From positions 806,001 to 870,000 of the forward strand of contig NZ_CP022353.1 in the NCBI RefSeq assembly GCF_002216685.1: DNA of 64,000 nucleotides, read 5' to 3'. The position numbers and the translations under genes are program-made. How positions within the stretch are numbered: position 1 is the stretch's first letter; every line of letters starts with the position of its first letter. This DNA comes from Vibrio tarriae. GTDB taxonomy: Bacteria; Pseudomonadota; Gammaproteobacteria; Enterobacterales; Vibrionaceae. The notes under the pieces were generated by a model. It did not search any database and was not told where the DNA came from. It worked only from the letters and a program-made list of their open reading frames with translations. Positions 54,701 through 64,000 of this stretch are shown one piece after another.

Positions 54701-54818
54701 TATACCCAAACGACTTGGAGTTAGGAGGCAAGTGGGAGCATCCCCATGAGCATAGAAAGTTCTATGATTGGGGGAATGAGCCTAGCCAATACCACAGCGC
54801 TTCAAGTAGGAAAGGTAT
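54701..54818. repeat. ERIC element, diverged copy
   Basis: 118 bases begin TATACCCAAACGACTTGGAG and end CTTCAAGTAGGAAAGGTAT, with the core CATCCCCATGAGCATAG and GATTGGGGGAATGAGC. It is clearly the same family as 29448-29575 but shorter and more diverged. It lies between the acetyltransferase gene and bap1. Confidence 0.88.
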
Positions 54819-54920
54819 CATCCGATGCACTCGTCTCTTGATTATAAGCAACGAAGTAAGATTTGTGGAAAATCAGTGGCTTTGTGGCGTAAGAATGGAG
54901 GAAGGTGTGAGCATAGCGAT

Positions 54921-54949
54921 AAAAAAAGCCGCTCCGGATGGAGCGGCTT
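54921..54949 (-). terminator. Rho-independent terminator after bap1
   Basis: A 10-bp stem AAGCCGCTCC/GGAGCGGCTT (54926-54949) with a GGAT loop is followed on the minus strand by seven T. Confidence 0.93.
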
Positions 54950-54961
54950 GCAGGAGTATCT

Positions 54962-57040
54962 TTACTTCAGCGGAACGCGAATGGTCGCTGAGCGGAAGCT
55001 GTTGTGGGTTAACCAGCTTGGTTGTGCATCCGTTGGGATAGTAACGTTGGCGTTAATATCTGAGAAATTAAACGCGTACTGGTTCCAGATACGAGTGGCA
55101 TTTCGCCAAGGTTTGCTTGGGTCGGCGGACTCATACACAAACACACCGTGGTTGACTTGGCTTTCGCGATCGTAGTCATTGGCAACCATGATCAGTGAAG
55201 CGTTATTGTTGCCTTCTAAGTCGGCCACGACTGGGTATTCCCATAAGGTGCCAGAAGAGTTCGCAATAATGCCCATCACACGGCCCGTTTTACCATCGAG
55301 AATACGCATTCTCAAACGATCTTGAACCAACACTTCGTCAATACCATCACCGGTAAAGTCGTAAGCGGAGACACCAATTTTGCCGCTGTTCAGGTCATCG
55401 TTAGCCACAGACCATACTTTGTTGCCTTGCGCATCGTACATGTCAACCGCGTAGTAACCCGCGTACACAATGCCCATGTGTGATTGGTCTGCGGTTACTT
55501 TGCCGACTAAGAACTGTACGGCATTGATTTGCTGTTTGTGTTTGTGGATATGCTTCTCTTTACTCCACACATTCATACCCAAGAGCTGTGAGCCTTGTGG
55601 AATGTCATAACGTACTGTAGTCGATTTCGACAGTGTCACAGGAACGGCATAAGGGATGGTTTTCTCTTTCCATACTGGCGCTAAATAAGCCACTTGTTTA
55701 GTGTGCCAGCCAAAGAACCAGTAAGACACTGTTTTGGTTTGCCATTCGAGGCCTAAATAAGGGACTGTTTTGGTTTTCCACTCTAACCCTAGGTAAGTAA
55801 ATGCAGAATCTTTTGAACCCACAGTGACTTTTGCCCCATTATCGAGAGTAAAACTCATCTCAAGAACACCATAGATCCAGGTGTATTTGTTCTTACCGTA
55901 TGTCACATCGATTGCACGGACTTTGTTGGTATCAATAGTGCTCAGCGAGCCACCACTGCCGCCAATCATGGTTTGGCTGTTTGCACCGATCGCATCCACG
56001 ACTGCACCAGAACGGATCGCTAATTGATGATCACTCCCCGCGAGAATGCGTTGACCATGAGCCCAATCAGTATAACCGTAGACAGAAGATTGTCCGTCGA
56101 CATTGGTTGCACTACCTGTTTGTTTGCCTAAAAAGCTAGAAACGGCTTGTACACTACCACCTGGATTATTGATATTGTTCATTCGCCATTTCACTGAGCC
56201 ATCATGCTCAAGTACCGCGATCTCACTGTTTTCTGCTGTGCTCAAAGAAGCAGGAACCGAAACAACCAGTTCAGGTTTATCATCGCCATCAAGGTTAGCA
56301 ACGGAAGAGAACCAAATCGTGTCATTGGCTTGGTATTGCCATAGGTAAGCGCCGTTGTTTTGATAGAGTGTACCGTTGGAAAAGACTTCACGTTGGCCAT
56401 CATCATTGCTATCAAACGCAATCGAACCAGGTGCCCAATCATGACTAAAGATCAGGCCGGAGTCGTAACTGTAAACGCCATCGGCAGCCAAAATTTCAAT
56501 TTGACCATTACCATTAATATCCGCTAACGCAATATCACCCACAGAACGCCAGCCCGAAGCAGATTTCAGCAGTTGCTTTTTGATGTTGCCTTGGTGGTCC
56601 AAGATATTGATGTAAGGTGTCAATGCGCTGGTAGAGACGATTTCAATTAGCCCATCCCCATCGAGATCCGCAGCTGCAGGTGCATAGCGAGCATCGGCAA
56701 TCACGCCACCATTGCTATAACTCCATAATTCAGAACCATCCACACCGCTCAGAGCGCGGATATATCCACCATTCGAGTACTTATTACCTTCAAAGGTGAC
56801 CACGATAATGTCAGCCACGTCTTTCTCATCAATTTTGCCATCGCCATTATCGTCGTTGAGTTGTACGACAATTGGCGCGGCCATCACCTGATTGGATTCA
56901 GGATGAAAAACACTGGTGGACCAAGACCATTTCAATTTGGTCTGTATATCACTGCTGTTTGACGCGAATGCGGAGCTTTGAGTCAGCAAATGGCTCAAGG
57001 CGAGGACGCTTATCGCGGTCAACGTTGTTGTCTGTTTCAT
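54962..57040 (-). CDS. bap1: Bap1, biofilm matrix adhesin
   Basis: The 692-residue secreted protein has a signal peptide ending SSAFA-SNS (about residue 27). FG-GAP-type beta-propeller repeats with calcium-like loops follow (DLDGDGLIEIV, DINGNGQIEIL, NLDGDDKPELV, DFTGDGIDEVL). A beta-prism domain (about 310-530) is interrupted by an aromatic loop at about 413-470. That loop holds four 12-residue repeats (416-427, 428-439, 440-451, 452-463). This is the adhesive loop known in V. cholerae Bap1 (VC1888). Bap1 anchors biofilms to surfaces and to VPS, and is controlled by c-di-GMP regulators. A strong terminator follows. Confidence 0.95.
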   Translation of the reverse strand: MKQTTTLTAISVLALSHLLTQSSAFASNSSDIQTKLKWSWSTSVFHPESNQVMAAPIVVQLNDDNGDGKIDEKDVADIIVVTFEGNKYSNGGYIRALSGVDGSELWSYSNGGVIADARYAPAAADLDGDGLIEIVSTSALTPYINILDHQGNIKKQLLKSASGWRSVGDIALADINGNGQIEILAADGVYSYDSGLIFSHDWAPGSIAFDSNDDGQREVFSNGTLYQNNGAYLWQYQANDTIWFSSVANLDGDDKPELVVSVPASLSTAENSEIAVLEHDGSVKWRMNNINNPGGSVQAVSSFLGKQTGSATNVDGQSSVYGYTDWAHGQRILAGSDHQLAIRSGAVVDAIGANSQTMIGGSGGSLSTIDTNKVRAIDVTYGKNKYTWIYGVLEMSFTLDNGAKVTVGSKDSAFTYLGLEWKTKTVPYLGLEWQTKTVSYWFFGWHTKQVAYLAPVWKEKTIPYAVPVTLSKSTTVRYDIPQGSQLLGMNVWSKEKHIHKHKQQINAVQFLVGKVTADQSHMGIVYAGYYAVDMYDAQGNKVWSVANDDLNSGKIGVSAYDFTGDGIDEVLVQDRLRMRILDGKTGRVMGIIANSSGTLWEYPVVADLEGNNNASLIMVANDYDRESQVNHGVFVYESADPSKPWRNATRIWNQYAFNFSDINANVTIPTDAQPSWLTHNSFRSATIRVPLK

Positions 57041-57386
57041 GGCTTGACCTTCATCTCTCTTGACAGTTCGAGTGGGTTGTATAGTGAGTTTTCATACTCT
57101 CTCGTGAGATTGATGCGCAAAAATGCGGAAGAAATTAATAGCGTCAATAACGAAATACTGAGAGTGATAGAATTATCAGTGTCAAATGCTAGAAGGTTCA
57201 ACCCATTCGAAAGGTTATAAAGTAGAGTTCTTGATAGAAAGACAAAATCACTCATTAAATGTGAGAGAGTGAATCATTTTTGAAACAGGTTGGGAGGGGA
57301 TGAGATCAATGTGGAAGAGTGAGTTCATTAGGATGTGGTGTGAGTTTGAACCCGTTAAACCGCATATTCAAACTCACACAAGAGGG
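57041..57386. other. Intergenic region upstream of bap1, downstream of csiV
   Basis: About 345 bases without a supportable gene. It includes the bap1 promoter (its regulators VpsR, VpsT and HapR are known, but no site is assigned here). The only notable structure is a perfect 13-bp inverted repeat, 57338-57350 with 57367-57379, with a 16-base loop and no T-run, just after the csiV stop. Confidence 0.55.
57338..57379 (-). repeat. 13-bp inverted repeat downstream of csiV
   Basis: GTGTGAGTTTGAA at 57338-57350 and its perfect complement at 57367-57379 flank a 16-base loop. It may stabilise the csiV/mfd transcript end or aid termination. Confidence 0.7.
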
Positions 57387-58151
57387 TTATTCAGCAACGC
57401 GACGAACTTGAATGATCATGCCCATGAGAGGGTGATCTAGATAGTGGGTTTCACCGCTGCGCATACGGCGTTTCTGATCAAGACGATAACTTTTCAGGAA
57501 CGTTTCTTCCTGAATTTTAGGTGAGACCGATTCAAGCATGCCGGCTTGTACGGTTGCGCCTTGCTCTTCGTTGGTGCCAAATTCTAAAGGCGAGTCTTGC
57601 AAGATAACTTCGCGTATTGAGGGCTTTTTCAAATCCAGCACGGCTTCAGCAAACAAAAAATGCTGAACGTAAATTTGCAAAGTGCCATCAAGTTCATACA
57701 GCGGGTTGGCGATGCTCATTTCACTGACACCATCTACGGGGGCGGTGACTGTGCTGCCAACTGGGCTTCCATTGGCTTGAAACTGCCCAGAAAAATCTCG
57801 ACCTGCTTGAATATGGAATACAGGAGCGGATTGGCGACCCTGATCACTTTGACGCCAAGCGGTATGCAGTAACACATTGAAGCCTGCGTGGTTGCGTAAT
57901 TTCTGCGCTTCACTATTGAGTTGATAAGCGGAGCTTGGCAATAGTGTTACGCCTTTACTTTGGCGAAAGCTAACATCGGCAAAATTACCTGCGCGATCAA
58001 CATTGATGGCAGGTAAGCTGTTAGGCCAAGACTCACTCACTTTTTCCGCATCTACTGCTCGTTTAAAAATGATCACTTCAATATCAAACTGCCGAGCCGC
58101 CATGCTGGGCATTGCAATCAGCAACAGCAGCAGTGGGATCAATCTTTTCAT
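57387..58151 (-). CDS. csiV: CsiV-family periplasmic protein
   Basis: The 254-residue product has a signal peptide (MKRLIPLLLLLIAMPSMA) followed by RQFDIEVIIFKRAVD, the opening of the CsiV family (peptidoglycan-biosynthesis linked in Acinetobacter). The ATG at 58151 follows GGAG. It lies downstream of mfd on the same strand, about 170 bases away. It ends GMIIQVRRVAE. Function in Vibrio is not established from sequence. Confidence 0.78.
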   Translation of the reverse strand: MKRLIPLLLLLIAMPSMAARQFDIEVIIFKRAVDAEKVSESWPNSLPAINVDRAGNFADVSFRQSKGVTLLPSSAYQLNSEAQKLRNHAGFNVLLHTAWRQSDQGRQSAPVFHIQAGRDFSGQFQANGSPVGSTVTAPVDGVSEMSIANPLYELDGTLQIYVQHFLFAEAVLDLKKPSIREVILQDSPLEFGTNEEQGATVQAGMLESVSPKIQEETFLKSYRLDQKRRMRSGETHYLDHPLMGMIIQVRRVAE

Positions 58152-58326
58152 TGTCACTCCATCGTTCAGTGTTTCACACTGGGTCATTACTGGTGATTTT
58201 TTCTATATCCCTTGCGAATGAATCCAGCGAAGGGATTGGCTTAGTTCATTCGCCCTAATCTTAGTGTTATCTCGCGATTAGAGGCGTACTCATTTGCCGC
58301 TTACCTGTCATACCAATTTGAGAATC

Positions 58327-61300
58327 TTACCGAGCAGGTAGTACATTTTGCTGGAAATTCTTCAACATGTCAGCGACAAATTGAATGCGCGCGCTGCGTT
58401 CAACCAAAGGCAAGGTAAATTTCAATTTGGTTGGCCCATCCATCGCCAGTAGCTTTGGTTGCGATTGCAGCAGTTTAACCAAAAACACCGGGTTAATGTC
58501 AGCATTGGGATAGAACTCTACATATCCGCCACGCTCATGCGCCTCAATTTTACGCACTTTTAGGCGCATCGCATTGAGTTTCAGTTCGGCAATGGCGAGT
58601 AAGTTTAACGCGGCGTCCGGTAATTTACCAAAACGATCAATCAATTCGACTTTGAGTTCAGTCAATTCGTCTTCACTCGCGACGCTGGCGATCTGTTTGT
58701 ACATGGATAACCGCGTATTGATATCGGGGATGTACTCTTCCGGCAGCAAGGCTGGTAGGCGCATTTCGACTTCGGTCTGCTCACGCAGTAAATCATCCAG
58801 CGCAGGTTCTTTGCCTGATTTTAGGGCTTCGACCGCTTGTTCGAGCATTTCCATATACAGAGTAAAACCGACCGACTGAATCTGGCCACTTTGCTCTTCG
58901 CCTAACAATTCACCGGCCCCGCGAATTTCTAAGTCGTGCGTGGCAAGAGTAAAGCCAGCCCCCAAATCTTCTAAAGAGGCAATTGCCTCTAGGCGTTTGA
59001 CCGCATCTTTGGTAATCGCTTTAGGCGGTGGCGTTAACAGGTAAGCATAGGCTTGGTGATGCGAACGACCGACGCGGCCACGTAACTGGTGCAACTGGGC
59101 TAAACCTAAGCTGTCTGCGCGATCCATGATGATGGTATTCGCGGTCGGAACGTCGATACCGGTTTCGATGATCGTGGTACACACCAGCAAATTGAAACGC
59201 TGGTGGTAGAAATCGTTCATCACTTTTTCCAGCTCACGTTCACGCATCTGTCCGTGAGCGACGGTAATCCGCGCTTCAGGCACCAGTTTTTCTAAATCTG
59301 CGGCCACTTTATCGATGGTTTCAACCTGATTATGCAGAAAGTACACCTGACCACCGCGCATAATTTCACGCAGTACCGCTTCACGGATCACACTATCTTC
59401 ACTTTGACGAACAAAGGTTTTGATGGCTAAACGGCGCGCTGGAGGGGTGGCAATAATCGACAGGTCACGCATACCACTCATGGCCATGTTGAGTGTACGT
59501 GGGATTGGCGTGGCAGTGAGAGTCAGAATATCCACATCGGCACGCATCGCTTTGACTTTTTCTTTTTGGCGCACCCCGAAACGGTGTTCTTCGTCAACAA
59601 TCAGCAAGCCAAGATCCGCAAAACGAATTTCGCTAGAGAGCAACTTATGGGTACCGACCAGAATGTCGACTTTGCCGTCCGCTACATCTTGTAGGATTTG
59701 TTTTTGCTCTTTGGCTGATTTAAAGCGGGAGAGCACTTCGACGCGGATCGGCAAGTTAGCAAAGCGGTCGCGGAAATTTTCAAAATGCTGCTGTGCCAGT
59801 AGAGTTGTAGGGACTAACACGGCGACTTGCTTGCCGTTATCGGTCGCGACAAACGCGGCGCGCATCGCTACTTCGGTTTTACCAAAGCCTACGTCACCAC
59901 ACACCAAACGATCCATGGCTTTGGCTTGACACATGTCGGATAGCACGGCGTTGATCGCCATCGCTTGGTCATCGGTTTCTTCAAACGGGAAGGTGGCTTT
60001 GAAGGTCGCGTATTGTTCACGGTCGAGATGGAATTTAAAGCCCGGTTTGATTTCGCGCTTCGCATACACATCCAAAAGTTCTGCCGCGACATCGCGCACT
60101 TTTTCCGCCGCTTTGCGGCGCGCTTTGACCCACGCTTCACCCCCTAATTTATGCAATTGGGCGGCTTCTTCTGCGCCTCCGGAGTAGCGGCTGATCAGGT
60201 TCAGTGATGAAACCGGTACATACAGCTTGGCTTCGTTTTGGTACTCCAGCATCACGTATTCGCTGACCATGCCACCGGCTTCAAGGGTTTGTAAGCCTAA
60301 GTAGCGGCCGATACCGTGATCAATATGGACAACGGGTTGCCCCGGTTTGAGTTCGGCAAGGTTGCGGATCACCGCATCACTGTTGGTGACGTTTTTGCGA
60401 TCTTTTTTTCGGCGACGTTGAATCACCCGATCGCCCAGTAAATCGCTCTCACAAATCAAGGCAACTTGGTTATCACCATAGATAAATCCGCGCTCTGCTG
60501 AGCCGAGCACCAGTGAGCATTTTTCTGTTTGTTGGCACGCAAGGCTGAAATCATTTTGGCTTTGCGGGCGCAGTTTAATGCGCTGCAACAACTCCAGTAG
60601 CGCTTCACGGCGACCTTCCGACTCGACTGAGAAAATGATTTTGCCGGTAAATTGTTCGCTAAATTGGCGCAGTGCCGCCAAAGGCTCTTTGTTTTGATGC
60701 TCAACGGCCAATACGGGTAGTGGTTGAACTTGCGCATTCATTCGACCGGCACGCAGCTCGATAGGTGAGCTTGTCAGTTGGACTTGCGGCAGAGTTTTAA
60801 AGTGGGCAAACAGCTCATCTTTACGCAGCCACAACTCATTGGGTGGCAGCAGTGGGCGCAGTGGGTCGATATTGCGTTGGTCGTAGCGATAATCGACATC
60901 GGTCAAGAACTGGTCGATGGCTTTTTCCAGCTCGCCAACCACCAAAAGCTGGCTGTTGGCGGGCAGGTAATCAAATAGGGTCTCGCTGTGCTCAAAAAAG
61001 AGTGGCTGCCAATACTCAATCCCTGCGGGCCAAGTGCCTTTAGAGACTTGGCTGTAAACCGATTCCGGCTCGCGGCGCGCTTCAAAACGCTGTCGCCAGC
61101 GGTTACGAAACTCTTCGATCGCCGCGGCAGTCGTCGGAAACTCATGGGCGGGTAGCAGGCGAATTTCATCCATTTCAGCGATTGAGCGCTGATTGTCAGG
61201 ATCAAAGGTGCGAATGGTGTCGATTTCATCATCAAAGAAATCGATCCGGAATGGGTCGCTACTGCCCATCGGGAAGAGATCAAGAATCGACCCGCGACTG

Positions 61301-61794
61301 GCGTATTCACCGGGGCCAAAGACCTGATCGACATGGCGATAGCCGCTGTTTTCTAACTGCAAGCGCAGTTTATCCAGTGAAAAGTGATCGCCACGTTTAA
61401 CGATTAAGGTGTGCTGCAACAAAAAGTCACGTGGTGACTGGCGCTGAAGCAAGGTACTGACCGGGACAATCGTGATACCGCGCGTTAAGCTTGGGAGCTG
61501 ATACAAACGCGAAATACGATCAGAAATGATGTCCTGATGGGGTGAAAAATTATCGTAGGGCAGCGTTTCCCAATCGGGGAAGAGCGCCACTTCGCTGTGG
61601 CTAAACTGTTCCACTTCGTGTAGCAATTTGAGCGCGGTTTGTGGATCGGGCACGGCGAGCAAAGTATGGCTCGTATGAGCATTGGCGAGTTCCGCAATGG
61701 CCAGCGCTAAACTTGCGCCGTGTAAATTACCGATGGCTTTTTTGTCTCCGGCACCTTGCGCCGAAAACAGAGAGAGTAAAGAGTGTGTAGTCAT
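58327..61794 (-). CDS. mfd: Mfd, transcription-repair coupling factor
   Basis: The 1155-residue SF2 translocase removes stalled RNA polymerase from DNA lesions and recruits UvrA. The N-terminal UvrB-like part includes LFPDWETLPYD and GSILDLFPMGS. The RNA-polymerase-interaction domain has PVVHIDHGIGRYLGL. The motor carries Walker A GDVGFGKT, DEEH in IVDEEHRFGV and the TRG motif with QLRGRVGRSHHQAYAYLL. The ATG at 61794 overlaps the plzB stop; a GTG two codons before is the alternative. Confidence 0.97.
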   Translation of the reverse strand: MTTHSLLSLFSAQGAGDKKAIGNLHGASLALAIAELANAHTSHTLLAVPDPQTALKLLHEVEQFSHSEVALFPDWETLPYDNFSPHQDIISDRISRLYQLPSLTRGITIVPVSTLLQRQSPRDFLLQHTLIVKRGDHFSLDKLRLQLENSGYRHVDQVFGPGEYASRGSILDLFPMGSSDPFRIDFFDDEIDTIRTFDPDNQRSIAEMDEIRLLPAHEFPTTAAAIEEFRNRWRQRFEARREPESVYSQVSKGTWPAGIEYWQPLFFEHSETLFDYLPANSQLLVVGELEKAIDQFLTDVDYRYDQRNIDPLRPLLPPNELWLRKDELFAHFKTLPQVQLTSSPIELRAGRMNAQVQPLPVLAVEHQNKEPLAALRQFSEQFTGKIIFSVESEGRREALLELLQRIKLRPQSQNDFSLACQQTEKCSLVLGSAERGFIYGDNQVALICESDLLGDRVIQRRRKKDRKNVTNSDAVIRNLAELKPGQPVVHIDHGIGRYLGLQTLEAGGMVSEYVMLEYQNEAKLYVPVSSLNLISRYSGGAEEAAQLHKLGGEAWVKARRKAAEKVRDVAAELLDVYAKREIKPGFKFHLDREQYATFKATFPFEETDDQAMAINAVLSDMCQAKAMDRLVCGDVGFGKTEVAMRAAFVATDNGKQVAVLVPTTLLAQQHFENFRDRFANLPIRVEVLSRFKSAKEQKQILQDVADGKVDILVGTHKLLSSEIRFADLGLLIVDEEHRFGVRQKEKVKAMRADVDILTLTATPIPRTLNMAMSGMRDLSIIATPPARRLAIKTFVRQSEDSVIREAVLREIMRGGQVYFLHNQVETIDKVAADLEKLVPEARITVAHGQMRERELEKVMNDFYHQRFNLLVCTTIIETGIDVPTANTIIMDRADSLGLAQLHQLRGRVGRSHHQAYAYLLTPPPKAITKDAVKRLEAIASLEDLGAGFTLATHDLEIRGAGELLGEEQSGQIQSVGFTLYMEMLEQAVEALKSGKEPALDDLLREQTEVEMRLPALLPEEYIPDINTRLSMYKQIASVASEDELTELKVELIDRFGKLPDAALNLLAIAELKLNAMRLKVRKIEAHERGGYVEFYPNADINPVFLVKLLQSQPKLLAMDGPTKLKFTLPLVERSARIQFVADMLKNFQQNVLPAR

Positions 61795-61796
61795 AG

Positions 61797-62372
61797 TCAC
61801 GCTTGAGGTTTTTCTCGGTCTAGTGAGCGTTGACGCAGCAGGCGCTGCTGTTGGTAGAGAGCGGCTTTGATCAGCAAATCCTGATCCACATCGCGCAGCA
61901 GATCGTACTTGAGAGTCACTAAGGTGTGCTCAGGCTCTTGCTGGCATTGCATCACACTGGCGTAGCAATAAATCGCGGCGGCCGGGTATTCCAAAAACAG
62001 TTTTACCCGCACTTTTTGTCCAATCTGCAGTGGTGATTTGGCCAAATAGGTCAGTTGACTGGCACCAAAACGAGTGGTCGCACTGCGTGATTGAGGATCA
62101 TCTTGCTGCGACAGCATAAAAGTCAGCAGTAGATTGAGTTTGGCATTTTGCGCTTCAAGCAGTTGCAATACGCTTTTAAAGTCGCTGTTTTTCAGCTCCA
62201 TACGTGCGCTATCACTGAGTTGTTCCAACTGGCTAAATTCGCTGGCGACCACAAATGGCGCGGGTATCTCCGCTTCAAAAATATCATGAGAAGGTAGGGT
62301 GAAATGCTCCGCCAACGGCTCCACATTGATGGTTAGCGCGTGGTGAACAGTAAAGAATTCTTGGTCATTCAT
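61797..62372 (-). CDS. plzB: PilZ-domain protein PlzB, degenerate c-di-GMP motif
   Basis: The 191-residue protein has an N-terminal YcgR-like region (about 1-90) and a PilZ-type C-terminal barrel (about 95-165, including TRFGASQLTYLAKSPLQIGQKVRVKLFLEY). The canonical RxxxR and (D/N)xSxxG c-di-GMP motifs are not present in standard form. Its place next to mfd matches VC1885 (plzB) as I remember it. Its stop overlaps the mfd start region, indicating co-transcription. Confidence 0.75.
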   Translation of the reverse strand: MNDQEFFTVHHALTINVEPLAEHFTLPSHDIFEAEIPAPFVVASEFSQLEQLSDSARMELKNSDFKSVLQLLEAQNAKLNLLLTFMLSQQDDPQSRSATTRFGASQLTYLAKSPLQIGQKVRVKLFLEYPAAAIYCYASVMQCQQEPEHTLVTLKYDLLRDVDQDLLIKAALYQQQRLLRQRSLDREKPQA

Positions 62373-62547
62373 AGAGGGTTCCTTCTCACATCTGTGTTGA
62401 TTATCGTCATAAGCAGTAACTAATCAAGGTATGTCCTTGTTATGGGTGTGAAATAAACGTTCTCTTACACAGATTTGATAAAGAAAAACTACAACCGCGC
62501 AGGGATTCTCGCTACATTAACGCCATTCTCTTCCTATGGTTGGATTT

Positions 62548-63757
62548 ATGTTTCATCCGATTTCGGCTTTTATTGGTTTGCGCTATTTGCGCGGCCGCTC
62601 AGGGGATCGTTTTAGCCGCTTTGTCTCTTATATGTCGACGGCGGGGATCACGATCGGTGTGATGTCGCTAGTTACTGTTTTATCGGTGATGAACGGTTTT
62701 GAGGCGCAGCTTAAGTCACGCATTCTTGGGGTGTTACCTCAAGCGGTCGTTACTGAATACGCAGGCAAAACCACCCTCAGCGCAACGCCCCCAGATTTTG
62801 TCAAGGAATTATCGACTCAGCGCCCACCAGAGCCTTTAGTGCGCAGTGAAGCGGTGGTGCAAAGTGCCTCGCAACTGGCTGCGGGTTTGTTGATTGGTAT
62901 CGAGCCACAACAAAATGATCCGATTGAGCAACACCTGATTGCAGGTCGGGTAACGGCTTTGCAAGCGGGCGAGTATCAACTCTTCCTTGGGCATCTTCTT
63001 GCGCGCAGTTTGAATGTCACCGTGGGTGATAAAGTGCGTTTGATGGTGACAGAAGCGAGCCAATTTACGCCTTTGGGCCGTTTGCCCAGTCAGCGAAACT
63101 TTACGGTAGCGGGAATTTTTAATACGGGTTCGGATGTGGATGGGCAACTCATGGTGACTCATCTGCGCGATGCGGCCAAGCTATTGCGCTATGATGCGCA
63201 GACCATTTCAGGTTGGCGGCTATTTTTTTGATGACCCATTTGTGGTCAGTCAGCTTGCCGAACAGCCATTGCCGCAAGATTGGCAATGGAGCGACTGGCG
63301 TGAGCAGCGCGGTGAACTGTTTCAAGCGGTACGTATGGAAAAGAACATGATGGGGCTGATGCTCGGACTTATCGTTGGGGTGGCTGCGTTTAATATTATT
63401 TCTGCGCTGATCATGGTGGTGATGGAGAAGCAGGCCGAGGTGGCGATTTTAAAAACCCAAGGCATGCAGTCACAACATGTGCTGGCGATTTTCATGGTAC
63501 AAGGCGCCAGCAGTGGTGTGATTGGTGCGCTGGTTGGTGGTTTACTTGGTGTGCTGTTGGCGGCCAATTTAAATGGCCTGATGGAAGCCTTAGGTGTTGC
63601 CCTTTTTCCGGTGGGTGGCAGTTTGCCAGTGGCGATTGATCCGCTGCAGATTGTCCTCGTTATTGTTCTTGCGATTGTATTAAGTCTGTTGGCAACGCTG
63701 TTTCCAGCCTATCGCGCATCTTCTGTTCAACCCGCTGAGGCGTTACGTTATGAATAA
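62548..63757 (+). pseudogene. lolC: LolC lipoprotein-release permease gene, split by a single-base frameshift
   Basis: The first part reads MFHPISAFIGLRYLRGRSGD onward through the periplasmic domain to SGWRLFF, then stops. The second part resumes in another frame at DDPFVVSQLAEQ and continues through the three C-terminal helices to RASSVQPAEALRYE. The break is a run of seven T at 63223-63229. With six T the frame is continuous, giving about 402 residues, the normal LolC length. LolC with LolD and LolE extracts lipoproteins for transport to the outer membrane and is essential in E. coli, so a sequencing error is quite possible. Its end overlaps lolD. Confidence 0.92.
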
Positions 63758-64000
63758 CCTTTTACGTTGTCATCAGGTTTGCAAAACCTATCAAGAAGGG
63801 GAGTTGCAAACTCAGGTTCTTAAAGGGGTGAGTTTTGAGCTTAAACGCGGTGAGTTGGTCTCAATCATCGGCTCTTCTGGCTCAGGCAAAAGTACCTTAC
63901 TGCATATTTTGGGGGCACTGGATGATGCCAGTGAAGGGCAAGTGGAGTTTCTTGGCCAGTCTTTGCATCAGTTAAGTTCGAATAAGCAAGCGAAGATCCG
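63750..64000 (+). CDS. lolD: LolD, ATPase of the lipoprotein-releasing complex (cut by window edge)
   Basis: The first 83 codons start at an ATG overlapping the lolC stop by eight bases, so the genes are coupled. Walker A GSSGSGKST is visible at about residues 43-51, preceded by VLKGVSFELKRGELVSI. It powers release of lipoproteins from the inner membrane to LolA. The remainder lies beyond the window. Confidence 0.95.
   Translation, partial: MNNLLRCHQVCKTYQEGELQTQVLKGVSFELKRGELVSIIGSSGSGKSTLLHILGALDDASEGQVEFLGQSLHQLSSNKQAKI

Noticed and set aside
54715..55175. Plus-strand frames of 108 and 116 residues
   Set aside because: They run through the ERIC element, the bap1 terminator and antisense bap1; they are chance frames.
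57037..57255. 72-residue minus-strand frame upstream of bap1
   Set aside because: It overlaps the bap1 start, lacks a ribosome binding site, and its hydrophobic stretch probably reflects AT-rich promoter DNA.

Overview
The window is a stretch of a gammaproteobacterial chromosome that I read as Vibrio cholerae or a very close relative. The grounds are the biofilm adhesin Bap1 with its four 12-residue aromatic repeats, a FadR carrying the Vibrio-type insertion of about 40 residues, a ComEA/cmk/rpsA/ihfB/lapAB/pyrF block, and the order lrp-ftsK-dsbB-nhaB-fadR, which matches the VC1925-to-VC1884 region as I remember it. No rRNA, tRNA or CRISPR array was found.

Left part (1-16.1 kb), core housekeeping: the start of dctB; tig, clpP, clpX and lon (protein folding and quality control, with a sigma-32-type promoter before lon); hupB, ppiD, comEA; cmk with the structured rpsA leader and rpsA; ihfB; lapA-lapB (LPS control); pyrF. 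Most of these units end in clear hairpin-plus-T terminators.

Middle part (16.1-31.5 kb), an accessory block set between pyrF and miaE. It holds a five-gene YejABEF-like peptide importer (two permeases, a binding protein, two separate ATPases), then a two-gene unit of a predicted outer-membrane beta-barrel and a 1229-residue lipoprotein with a metzincin zinc site. Next come two adjacent insertion sequences (IS5 family/IS903-like and IS3 family), an ERIC element, an AT-rich secreted orphan protein, and a 38-codon remnant of a second, diverged copy of the metalloprotease C-terminus. The importer plus barrel plus surface protease looks like a peptide-scavenging module and is the best candidate here for an undescribed system. 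That link is inferred from gene order.

Right part (31.5-64 kb), core again: miaE, a membrane-anchored hypothetical, cysB, a methyltransferase, ald/lrp, ftsK, dsbB, nhaB, fadR, an orphan CARF-nuclease-like protein (VC1899/DUF1887 type), a chemoreceptor, the hinT-COG3014-ycfL-lpoB-thiK-ycfP-ndh cluster (penicillin-binding-protein activation and neighbours), a GNAT acetyltransferase, bap1, csiV-mfd-plzB, and lolC-lolD. Both nhaB and lolC are split by one extra base in a homopolymer. Because LolC is normally essential, sequencing error is a serious alternative to true gene loss.
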